From Paraphysomonas bandaiensis (taxonomy: Eukaryota > Chrysophyceae): a stretch of 64,000 bases of DNA. A program made the translations under genes and the position numbers. Position 1 is the stretch's first letter. Every line of letters starts with the position of its first letter. The stretch spans positions 62,001 to 126,000 of the forward strand of contig CBFFRP010000145.1 in NCBI GenBank assembly GCA_965644295.1, given 5' to 3'. The notes under the pieces are model-generated. The model saw nothing but the letters and a program-made list of their open reading frames with translations, did not search any database and was not told the origin of the DNA. Positions 45,481 through 56,280 of this stretch are shown piece by piece.

Positions 45481-48137
45481 AATCGAAACTCTATTAAGGG
45501 GATAATGGGATGCTCTTCAGCCTGATGTGGTGAGATTCCCCACTGGTTGAATCAGTGAATTGTCTGGGTTGAGTTATCGTCACAGTGAGCAGATAGGGGG
45601 ATTTCAGGTTAACTGTCTATCTGCCAATGAGCTGCCAGCAATCCGGATCTTTCGAATTTGTTTCGTTTTTCTACATATCTTCAGTTTCGTTGGGGATTAT
45701 TTTGTAGCACACTGCGGTATGTTATCGTGGATCTTCAACACAAAAAAATCCTTCTGGAATTCATCCCACATCAACAATGTGATCCACATTGTTGGGAGGT
45801 GACTAGGAATTCCTACGAAAAAAATTGTAGGATTCTAAAAATCTAGGTATTTATGCACGGGTGAGATAAAAATATTGGGGCTAACTGCATAAAATATCAA
45901 CAAGCAACGCACACAGAAACTTCTGCTTGCAATCATTCCTGTTGATTAAAGCAATTAGTCTATCTAGCATATTATGTTCACTTTATATAGCTTAAGCTGT
46001 CTAAACTCTAAACCGTTTATGCAGAGTGTTATGCATTAATGATAGTTTGTAGGAGGGGCCCGGGGGGTCTCCTAAAAAAACATAAATCTGCATAATTTAT
46101 GCGTTTATGTATTCATGCAATTTAAAAAGAAAAAAACATAAGAGAGAAGAAAAGTAAAAAACAAAATTTGTTTTTTGTATTACCATTAGTACCTTTGAAA
46201 ATGCCATTGTACCACTGTCTAGTTTCAGGACATTAGATTGTTGGTCACCCCGAGCTCTATGGTTAGGGTGGTGCTGAAACCTCAGTAGATATCGGAGAGC
46301 ATGTCAGTGCAAAGCCCTCCTCATCGAAACCCCTGGATACTGGGTACAATTCATGTGTATACTGATACGTTTATTTCAGTGGAGTGATGAACCCATATCC
46401 TCAGAGGGGTATAATGTTCCATAAGTCACTTGTCTTCTTGTTACGTTAATGGGCCAGAACAAGAAAGTGTTATTAGTTTTCGTTGTTGTATGGTGCAGAC
46501 GATGCGGCAATTAAACCGAGTAGTGACATCAAGCGAGAGAGAGGATGACCGTCAGTCTTGCGGAGCACTACATCAGTACAGGGCGTGCACACGTTCACAC
46601 CTCAAACTCTTGCTAGAGTTCATACGCCAGCGCCTGTTTACTACTACTAAACACTATGAGCTATGACCTAACGGCAGACTTGGTTGGGAAACGATTGAGG
46701 ATAAGAGTGCAAAGCTTGAAATTATTTAGTTAAAAGTCCCTAACCCGTCAGAAACGTTCACTGTATGTTTTATGATGTTGTAAACGTACCATTTCAAACA
46801 CCTTTGATCTCTAGCTTATGTAGAATTTATTATTTATTATACGTCATAAAACTTATCCTCTAACGCGTTGTGTATGTAGCATATTAAGTCTAATTTTTGC
46901 AGTTATATCAACTATACTGAAGGTATAATTGCAGATGAATAAGGTTGTAATATCAATTTAGTGTAGTTATATCAGGGCTAGGAAACAATATATTGCAATA
47001 CTATTGATGGAGATTTTAAACAGGCCCAACAATACAATTACAGTATATTGTTTCCTAGCCCTGAGTTATATCAACTTCTCCCGTTGGGATGAATTGTTTC
47101 CAACAAAAGTGTCTCGGCCATGAACTGTTCTCTCCCCTTGTTTAATTTGGAAGTTGACTTTGCGTAATAGCAAGGTATTTGTTGTAGTCATTATTCGATT
47201 ACCAACGGCTTTTCTGGGTGCTTATTTGTAGTGTAGTGGTCGAATCCTTATAATGAAGCAGTACTAAAGATTAAGTCGGGCGAGTTACCTTTAGTGTACA
47301 GCATATTGATACCTTCAATTCATATTGTGACTAGAATCTGAAATATACCCACTTATAAAGCGTATATTCAGGATTCAGGCCATAACCTCGATGCAGAATA
47401 TTTTCCTCGAAGGGGGTAGAATAGCTGTCTCCTTGAAAGTAGAGAGAAGATGAGGGTATATGATCGACAGAATTAATTTCATATTTTTTAGTGAGATATA
47501 CTCCTACCACCCGGTAGAGAAATAAATTTGAGTGAAAAGTGTAGTATAGACTTTTTTCTAGCTAGTACTTACGATTTCTAAAGTACCCAATAAAGTGGTG
47601 GCAGTTGAGGGTTGAGGGTACTATGTATCATATAAGCCGCCAAAAGCACAGATGACGCTAAGTTCTTGTGCCTACTCTATGTACCCACCTCCTCAAGTCA
47701 TCTTGACTATTCATGCAAATTCTAAAATAATTTAGTTGTGGTTAGTGACAAACCATGAAACATTACTCTCCCCGCTCTATGGCAAAAAATCGTGGGACTT
47801 CTCGCTATCTGGCTTGATAGTGCAGGCCTACAAGACATCAGTTTAGCCTCCTTCAGACTACTCAGCAATTCTCGTAACGGTGATTTAGTCACACATGTAT
47901 TGTGTAGATCGAGCCAGCGCTTTCTTCGCGCCACACATAAGAAATGTCATGATCCACATATATCAGGGACAATATATTTTTATAGTACATTATAAATCGA
48001 GAAAGTACAATGAACAAGGAAATCGAATTCAGTGGTGCAGATTGAGCGTAAAATATTCTAACTAGCAACTTGTCAATAAGATATACATTCTATTAACGAA
48101 TATAGGGGGAAACTGATTTCATGAATTCTGAGTGTCA
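45481..48137. other. Spacer, 2.7 kb
   Basis: Short open frames (45560-45802, 46430-46666) carry no recognisable family signal. A short MITE lies at 46973-47063. Otherwise nothing supported. Confidence 0.4.
46973..47063. mobile_element. hAT-like MITE, 91 bp
   Basis: The terminal inverted repeats CAGGGCTAGGAAACAATATA and its complement (TATATTGTTTCCTAGCCCTG) are perfect over 20 bp. They are flanked by the 8-bp duplication AGTTATAT (46965-46972 and 47064-47071). Same family as the 334-bp copy at 36090, with most of the interior lost. Confidence 0.92.
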
Positions 48138-48734
48138 TCAGTCATTGTCAGTCGTCAACACCTTTAATTCAAAATACCCGCTGCCTCCTGGTCCATCGTC
48201 TATTTCTCTGACGAATATACCTCCGACTATTTCAAGAATTGTAATTTCCACTGTGGTATACACTTGGCTTCCAGAGAGTAGATGGCCACCAATTGTTGCC
48301 CCCATCTTATCAGAGCATGAAATATGGACATGCCCACTCCCCGTATAATCGGGGGTCCTGCTTTTCTGAAAATCTAAATTTCCAACTAAACTTACGATTT
48401 CGAAAGGGCCTCTCAAGAATGTTCCATCTTCCTGATCAGCATAACGAATATTGGCCGTGAGTAACGACCCGACGGCAGATACTATAGTCGCCGCAGTCAT
48501 ATTCTTTACACGAGAATATCGGTAAAGACTCTCCAACAAGTCTTCATTCGGCGCTAATCGAAGAACGTGGTGTCTGCTCTCTGTAAATTGAGCAGTCTCA
48601 TGGGATAACTCTTTAGCTTGCAGCCACATCACATCTGCTTCATCTCCTTGAATATGGTCACTACACGCACTGTGACTGCTTGAAATTAAGAAAATCGTGA
48701 TAGTGACCAGTAGAGGAAACATCTTTCGATCCAT
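48138..48734 (-). CDS. Secreted PPC/DUF296-domain protein
   Basis: Single-exon protein of 198 residues. After MDRK comes a signal peptide (MFPLLVTITIFLISSSHSACS). Residues ~57-180 fit the PPC (DUF296, PD1-like) fold: HHVLRLAPNEDLLESLYRYS, TAATIVSAVGSL, GPFEIVSLVGNL, then the conserved GHVHISCSDKMGATIGGHLL. In plants this domain sits in nuclear AT-hook proteins and forms trimers; in bacteria and archaea it is a free-standing small protein. Here there is no AT-hook, and the signal peptide points to the secretory route. The frame is open upstream to 49133, but that extension has no signal and crosses low-complexity TATATA sequence, so I start at 48734. Function unknown. Confidence 0.82.
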   Translation of the reverse strand: MDRKMFPLLVTITIFLISSSHSACSDHIQGDEADVMWLQAKELSHETAQFTESRHHVLRLAPNEDLLESLYRYSRVKNMTAATIVSAVGSLLTANIRYADQEDGTFLRGPFEIVSLVGNLDFQKSRTPDYTGSGHVHISCSDKMGATIGGHLLSGSQVYTTVEITILEIVGGIFVREIDDGPGGSGYFELKVLTTDND

Positions 48735-50257
48735 ATAAGCAGCACTCAACTGGAAATATATTAAGATATATACTATGTATATATATGAATATATACATAT
48801 ATACACAGTGCGTGCATCTACACATGCACACCTGCTACGAAGGAATACCGCATAACGTAGTACAGTGTATCCAACAATTGCACAGAGAATACAGTGCACT
48901 CGCGTTAAGATAGCAGATATATGGTGACGAATAGCGGAATTTTGCTTGGTACGGGCTTTTTTGCATAAAACCCCTATTTTTTTGTAGAAATCTAATTTTT
49001 GTAGAAATCTAATTATGTACGCTGTGCGTATCTGTATCTGTGGAATTGCGTCTACCAGCCTAGCCGAACACTCCAACCTTCTTGCTTCAGTTACAGTGTA
49101 TAGCGAACGCCGCACTGGAATGGTTCGCAGCACATTTCATTTCAACTGATAGAGCGGAGCAGTGAGCGGATACTCCTAGCGTAAGGTAACTCAGAGTGCT
49201 ATTGACAGGAGTTGTATGCTGGTGATGACATTAACGGTATGCACCCAATGCATACATGATAGCATGAAGATACATCTGAGGTCATGAAGAAGTATGTGTG
49301 AATCAAGATTTACTGCTTTCATTGCCCTATGACGATAGAAGGCATACATCAAAAGGTCCAACGGTTGGCTGGCGCCTGTAATTTGTCGTGATGGTGGTTT
49401 TCCTTAAAAAAGTGCCGTCCTTAAAAAGTGGTTTTCTAACCATCTACAAAGGATTTCTACCCCCAGATGTACGAATTACGACTGACTCGGTAGTCATATC
49501 ACTTCCTGGACTGTTTACTAGAGAACTATATATTATATATTGTCAATAAATTAGAACAATAAATGTATGTCTTGTGGAGTATAGACGACGATGTGAGTAT
49601 CATACACTCGATATAAAGAAGTTGTGACTTCTGTGAAATCACTTGTAATATTTTCCTTAATTTATAATGTCTTCTGCAGACACATGACATATAATTTAGG
49701 TTTTTATCCACTTGACATTGTGTATTATGTATTAGACAACCTACCTCAATGTATATAGTGGTACGATTATGAAAGCAATACAATTACACTTATATAGTGA
49801 ATAAATAGTAGTTTCATGTTGTACATGATAGTCATTATAGAACAGCACAAAGACAATGATTTATAGATAATAGGCTTTCTCTAATTAAATATAAGCTATT
49901 CAACTCCACGAATACTACGCAGTATTGTTCTATTGATCACCCAATTCAATACTATGAGATTACTGCCAAATACTAATAATGCAGTGAAATAGTAAATATT
50001 TTATTAATTGTATTCGGAAAATTAGGACTGGCAAATACTCATGTGATACTGCCTTGCGCTCTAGCGCTGGAGGAGTCTGCGACTTCAAAAGCTTGATCAT
50101 GCCAACAAACACAAAGACTGAAGCGGTATCTCCAATTAAGCTCCATTCGATATATAAAATTCATATTATTTTATAACTAATATAAACTACCAATACGAGA
50201 AAACACACAGTCGCATCATAATTTCCTCTGCAGCATGCAATCATGGGACTTACGATC
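48735..50257. other. Spacer
   Basis: AT-rich, with no gene recognised. The 48735-49133 part is the upstream region of the PPC gene. Confidence 0.45.
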
Positions 50258-51028
50258 TCAAGATTTCCCACTGTTTCCACCCTTTGAATCTTCGTAGAGA
50301 TCCCAGCATGGTTTACAGACAGTCCGTTTTAAACATCCTAGAATCATTTTTCTTCCAAATGGAATAAATGAAGCAGAATACCATATGGCCGCCAGAATTT
50401 CAATCAAGAGGAGGAAGAGAACTAAAGCAATGTGTTGTTTCTAGTAATGGAACAGAAAATCGTTAGCCAGTAAAACTATCAGTAAACGTACAAACTCACC
50501 GAGACAGCTACTGCAAGCACTACAATAAGCATTATCAAATAAAATGCAGTAGAAAAACGGCGTGTGGGGTGCCACATCTTTATGCACTGTGATTTGGGAC
50601 CCAAAAGGAACCCCGTCGCACATAGTGCAATAATGTTACCGATAACGTAGAGAATGACAAATGTCCGAATATTTTTATCAGTTGGTCCTCCAATTAATGT
50701 TAAGGTGCCCTGTGTATCATAAGATCTATCTATCATTTTATTAGAAATACAACTTACAATGAAGGATAACAAGTATCCAAATCCAGCACACACACAGAAA
50801 CCGCCAACTCTCTAGATATTCAACAGCAAATTAATAGTGCTTGATACAAAAGAATCTATCAGATACCTGTTTGAATGTCAACTTTGGACAGCATTTCGCA
50901 CAAGCTGGTTCATCCTGGAAAGTGGGGACCATATTTTTAGCCGACTCGGTTATTTTTTGGGTCTGTGACTTCCTGCCCATTAGATCGCCCCAGGAGCTAC
51001 CACTCTCTTTTTCATTTCCACCAAACAT
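50258..51028 (-). CDS. SFT2: SFT2-family vesicle transport membrane protein
   Basis: Four-pass Golgi/endosomal protein of the SFT2D family, implicated in fusion of retrograde vesicles with the Golgi. Four exons on the minus strand: 51028-50867, 50811-50758, 50709-50500, 50440-50258, giving 202 residues. The N-terminus is polar (MFGGNEKESGSSWGDLMGRK). Then LTFKQ-RVGGFCVCAGFGYLLSFI (TM1), a short loop, FVILYVIGNIIALCATGFLLGPKSQ (TM2, with the family GPK motif), MWHPTRRFSTAFYLIMLIVV (TM3) and HIALVLFLLLIEILAAIWYSASFIPFGRK (TM4, with the IWYSxSFIPF motif). The introns are 55, 48 and 59 nt. The 48-nt one (50710-50757) is stop-free and in frame, so a retained-intron product is possible. A longer 5' frame exists, but MFGG is the natural start. 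Confidence 0.88.
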
Positions 51029-51318
51029 TTTAGCAAGAGTGGAATTAGTATCAGTGATATTTGGTAATTTATGGCACGGATATTTGGAAGTATATGCGCA
51101 CACCAGGAGTCGTATTGGCTGTATGCACATCACTCGACATATCCATATGGTGTATACCGTATACCCACACTCTACGATGTACCATATATGGATATGTATG
51201 TGAACATACAGCAGTATGCAAAGATTTTTTTGCTGTATACTTTTTGTACTTACCCACTTACAGTATGTACTGCTGTACTGTGCACGTATCATGTGAAAGT
51301 ATACCACACACGCAGCAT

Positions 51319-51445
51319 CATATTGGCATCCTTTGTATATTTTTGTTCAAAGATGCCTCTAATATTGAGACAATAATTATCTGTATACCAGCCGTAGTTG
51401 TATATCAGCAATATAGAAGTATTTTGCTTCAATTTATTCCCGAAA
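51319..51445 (+). repeat. ~127-bp dispersed repeat, copy 2
   Basis: Matches 42825-42952 in the same direction with a few substitutions. It ends about 125 bp before the gamma-COP start codon. Confidence 0.9.
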
Positions 51446-51569
51446 AATAAGATGCTACGATATATACGTGCATCAGGTCGAGTGCTGCATGCATACAGTA
51501 CAGATAGACACGACATCATAACATCATAGAAGCAGATATCGAACACAGCAGAATCTGTCGGGTGTTATA

Positions 51570-54549
51570 ATGGCCTCTTACAAGAGCAAAGGAAGCGTAA
51601 GGAGTCAGCATGGAGGGAGGTCGACTGCGGGTCGTGTTGTGGATGAGAGCGATGGCCTTCAGAAGCCTCTAGCGGCTACTCTCATACAGGAGTTCCAGAA
51701 CCTGAAAGATAAATTCAAAGAAGACGATGAGTATGATAGAGGTGTGTGTCTGTATGTTTGTATAGTGAGTGAGCTGATGATGTGCGCAGAGGCCCCCTAT
51801 CAGTATCTGGAGAAGGCCACTGTGCTGCAGGAGTGCCGCGTGTTTCATGATGCATCTGTTGTCACTCAGAATCCGCGCCGATGCTGTTTGCTTATCACGA
51901 AATTACTTTTTCTTCTTGTAAAGGGCGATACATTTACGTCATCTGAAATCACAGAAGTGTTTTTTGGTGTCACCAAACTATTTCAATCATCAGATGTGAA
52001 TCTTCGGCGCATGATGTATCTATTTATTAAGGAGGTGGCACAAACTTGCAATCCAGATGACGTTATCATTGTTACAAGCTCTCTTACGAAAGATATGAAT
52101 ACGGGCGAGGATTTATATCGTGCCAATTCTATGAGAGTTTTGGCCAAGATTATAGATGCAGCCATGCTTGGCGCGATAGAGCGGTATTTGAAACAAGCTA
52201 TCGTTGATAGAAATGCTTTCGTGGCCTCTTCGGCGCTCATGGCTGGACTACAACTCTTTCGCACTTGTCCAGATGTGGTTCGGCGTTGGATCAATGAAGT
52301 GCAGGAGGCAGTTACGTCAGTGAATGATATGGTGCAGTATCACGCTCTTTCCCTGCTCTACAATATCAAACAGCACGACCGTCTCGCTGTCTCCAAAACG
52401 GTACAGCAACTTTCAAAAGGATCTCTCCGTTCTCCCTTGGCGACCTGTCTCCTTATACGATACACCAGTGGTCTCCTGCGAGAGGACATGAGCTCCACGA
52501 ACGCTCGTAATTCGTACCAGTTTCTGGAGAACTGTTTAAGGCACAAGAGCGACATGGTAATATACGAAGCAGCTAAAGCTATTTGCAACCTACCTGGAGT
52601 GGAGGCTTCGGACTTAAACCCTGCTATTACAGTGCTTCAGCTCTTTTTATCTTCTCCTAAACCCTCTTTGCGATTTGCAGCTATCCGTACCCTGAGTGAA
52701 GTAGCTACCCGCCACCCCTCTAGTCTGTCGAAATGCAATGATGATATGGAAGGCCTGGTGGGTGATTCGAACAGGTCCATCGCAACCTTAGCTATCACCA
52801 CTCTTCTTAAGACTGGCAACGAATCCAGTATTGAGCGGCTAATGAAGCAGATTTCTTCATTTATGACCGAAATAGGTGATGAATTTAAAGTGGTGGTGGT
52901 GCAGGCTGTTCGTGAACTCTGTGTCAAGTATCCATCCAAAAATAGAATTCTTGTGGGCTTCCTTGCCACTTTCCTGAGGGAAGAGGGTGGCTTTGATTTC
53001 AAAAAGAGCATCGTGGACAGCATCTTGGATCTGATGCAGTCCATTCCAGAGACGAAAGAAACATCTCTACTTCACTTGTGTGAGTTTATAGAGGACTGCG
53101 AGTTTGGCGAGCTCATCGTGCAGGTGATGCATGTTCTCGGGCGTGTAGGCCCGACCACATCTGCACCATCCCGTTATATTCGCTTCATTTTCAATAGGGT
53201 GATTTTGGAAAACGCTGCAGTGCGTGCAGCAGCAGTCAGTACTCTAGGGTCATTCGCCACACGCCTTCCGGAGCTTCGCCCCTCCATCATTATACTCCTG
53301 AAGCGATCCCTTAGTGATGATGATGACGAGGTTCGTGATCGTGCTGCGGTGCTACTCAAGACTTTTGAGGGTCGCGAAGGGGGCGACGAAGGTACAGAGG
53401 AAGAAAAGACTGTGAAGGACATCAGTACACTCAATTTCTTGTTGGAAGAGCCTTTGCCTATGTCTTTTTCTGCTCTTGATAGGTCCGTAAGGGCATACGT
53501 ATCCCACCCTTCTGCCACAACGGACCCACGCCCTCTGTCCATTGCCTCGTTACCCATTATAGAAGATACATACTCGCAGGTTGCTGCCTCCAAGGCTGCT
53601 GCAACAGGGAGATCCATTGGTAGTGCTGTGGGGGCGAGCAAGGCCAGCGGGGTGACTCAAGCAGAGAATGAGACTCACGCAGACCCAGCCAGTGCTTTAT
53701 ATAAGATCCCAGAGCTAGCCCACCTTGGCAGAGCATTCCGGTCCACGAAGGAGATAGCACTGACAGAGTCTGAAATGGAATATGTGGTCTCCTGTGTAAA
53801 GCACATATTTGATGCCCATGTGGTACTGCAGTTTGCAGTGGTGAACACAATTGATGATCAGCGCCTGATTGATGTGGGAGTGGCCGTAGAATTATCAGAC
53901 GAGGACTCATATTGTGTGGAAAGCGAGGTGCGTGCCCCAGTGGCTAGGTACGCGGATACTACCCACTGTTATGTCTGTATCGCCCGGGCAGATGATACCA
54001 ACCCAGGGGCTACCTGTACGGTTTCATGTGAGTTGCGATTCCGTGTGGTTCAGGTCGATCCCACCACAGGGGAAGTGGAGGGTGATGAAGAAGGATACGA
54101 AGAGGAATATGCTCTTGAGGCTGTTGATATCAACACCAATGACTTCATGGCAAAAATTTCCTTCCCTGATTTCCGTCGATCATGGTGGGTGCATGATTTG
54201 TTATTGTGTTGGTGATAGTTTTAACTGAATCACTTGTAGGGAACAAGTTGGCAACGATGGTGAGGTACTAGAGAAGTTCGCTCTACAATTTAAGAAACTT
54301 ACTGATGCGGTAGCGGCAGTAGTAGACTTTCTTGGCATGCAACCTTGTGATGGCACTGGCACTGTAAGCGAGTCCTCATTAAAGAGTAAGTCGCACACAC
54401 TTCACCTCACTGGCATGTTCCTCGGAAACGTATCTGTACTGGTACGGGCTCAGCTACAGCTCGATGAGGCTGCAGGGGTTGTGCTTAAAATGGCAGTGAG
54501 ATCAGAGAACAGGGAAGTGAGTCAAATGGTGGCGGAGTGCATTCGTTAA
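51570..54549 (+). CDS. COPG: Coatomer subunit gamma (gamma-COP)
   Basis: Large trunk subunit of the COPI coat, which carries Golgi-to-ER and intra-Golgi vesicles. Exons 51570-51741, 51790-54184 and 54240-54549 give 958 residues; animal gamma-COP is ~870. The HEAT/armadillo trunk starts at FQNLKD and has the diagnostic YQYLEKATVLQECRVFHD, TKLFQSSDVNLRRMMYLFIKEVA and LYRANSMRVLAKIID. A Ser/Ala-rich hinge with an acidic patch (~600-690) leads to the appendage: LGRAFRSTKEIALTESEMEYVV, EYALEAVDINTNDFM and a C-terminal LHLTGMFLGNVSVLVRAQL platform subdomain. The 48-nt first intron (51742-51789) is in frame and stop-free. Removing it joins DEYDR to EAPYQYLEK, matching the family. The second intron is 55 nt. 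Confidence 0.93.
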
Positions 54550-56280
54550 TATTTCAAAGTGTGCGTTTGTGAAGTGACTTGACTATGAAGGTGCTGTACA
54601 TTAGTGTAGTCTTGCCAAATGAGGTGATGTGATAACGTAGTGATGAAAGAAGTATGTCTCATTTTGGTACTGCTGCCGTAAGTTTCAATTCATGCTGGAG
54701 TACGTATAGTTAAGAATCTTTCGGCAATTCAATTTGTGTACACTTCGAAATATCGCAAGTATCGTTTCATTGACTTTGAACAGAAATTTATGCCTTATTG
54801 CCGAAGAGCCTAAAATATATCATTTCTTATCTACACACAATGCCACATGCAGACGAAATGTGAATTACTATAAGAAAGTATAGAGCTCTTGCACACGCAC
54901 TCTATCTAACAATAGCATTGCAATATATAGTTCCCTACTACCTACTAGTCCTGGTGTAATTATTGTGTGGATTTCTAAACTTATCGAAACGGGTTGCCAG
55001 AGAACAATCCACGTCACTTAGATCGAATTTTTATTCCGTATTCTGGTTCGTTTCTATTATAAACTTCCAAAATAGTATATTTTGGCCCATATATGATATA
55101 TTTGTTAATATTATATATTAAGTCTTTATAACGACTAACGTAAGATGTTAGTAAAATGTAGTTATGACTTAACAGTTTCTTCTATGTTGGGATAACTGCC
55201 GTAGCATATAATTACTTATGCTTTAATATATCCCCAAAAATAAATATGAGAAATGTGATCGAGAAATAGATGACAAGAAACAAGAAACATAATTGTACAC
55301 AGGACATTTTAGTTGAAAACATATCAGAATTGTACAAACTAGCAGATAGAGCTCGCTTTTAATTTGTTAATTGCGTGTAAAAGCCTAATTACCAATCCAG
55401 TCGAGCAGAATTTACTTGTTTCATTCGTCAAGCTTAAACATTATTCTTTTATTCGTGACCAAGAAATTTACCCCCCCCCATTATTGCCACAACGAAAAGA
55501 TCTCAACAGCTTAAAATTTAGTGCTTAATCTTATACAAGAGTGTTTCATGCTCAGTCAACATTATGCGCACCTGTACGAGACGTATTACGTATTACTACT
55601 AAAAACAAACCACGTTATGCTATTTGTACTTTGTACTAAATATATATGTTGTGTACATTTTGCTGACATCGACAACTGAAATCTGAAATATTTTCATTTA
55701 TCTTGCTATCATTCATGTTGTTTGATAAACATCATTTCTTTAGTTGTATGGCTAAAGTTATTGCCTCCAAGCGATCTACTCATTAAGCTACTGTGAAACA
55801 ACAGGACTATTTAGCAATGACTACTTCTTCGAATTTAGTTGCGATAAAATACTTACGATAAAATTCACCGAAGAGTATGTTGTAGATACAAAATTTATGT
55901 AGCACGGACCCCAGACTCTTTAGTCAGACACACATGCAAGCCTGTCGCACATATCTAGTAATTAGCAGTCTCTGTTAGAAGTATTTTAGATAGTTTTACA
56001 CCACAGAAAATATGACAAAAGTAGCAGATATATATCACAGCAGTGAAATGTATCTGATTCTAACTTTCAACGATGTGACTACACATAAAAAAGAACATTA
56101 AAAACGTGCATGATACGAGCACATTAAACACCAAAAACAACTCATGTAGTTGTCACGAACGACAAGAGGACCGAAGAACAAAAAGATCTTTCCGGCAATA
56201 TACTTTATCCAATGAGGAGGCGTAGTATAATTACTACTCTATGAGACTTTCTATGTCTCCTGTATGTGGATCCAAGGTTG
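54550..56280. other. AT-rich spacer
   Basis: Convergent gene ends lie on both sides. No gene recognised. At about 54915-54955 there is a degenerate match to the MITE end (CAATATATAGTTCCCTA ... AGTCCTGG), too weak to annotate separately. Confidence 0.45.

Noticed and set aside
46430-46666. 78-residue ORF with Cys and Arg-rich sequence
   Set aside because: No family resemblance, splice context or partner exon; length is within chance expectation.
48735-49133. 133-codon N-terminal extension of the PPC protein
   Set aside because: Same frame, but it crosses TATATA low-complexity sequence, has no domain, and would bury a good signal peptide.
54915-54955. Further copy of the hAT-like MITE end
   Set aside because: Only a partial, degenerate match to the end motif and no TSD.
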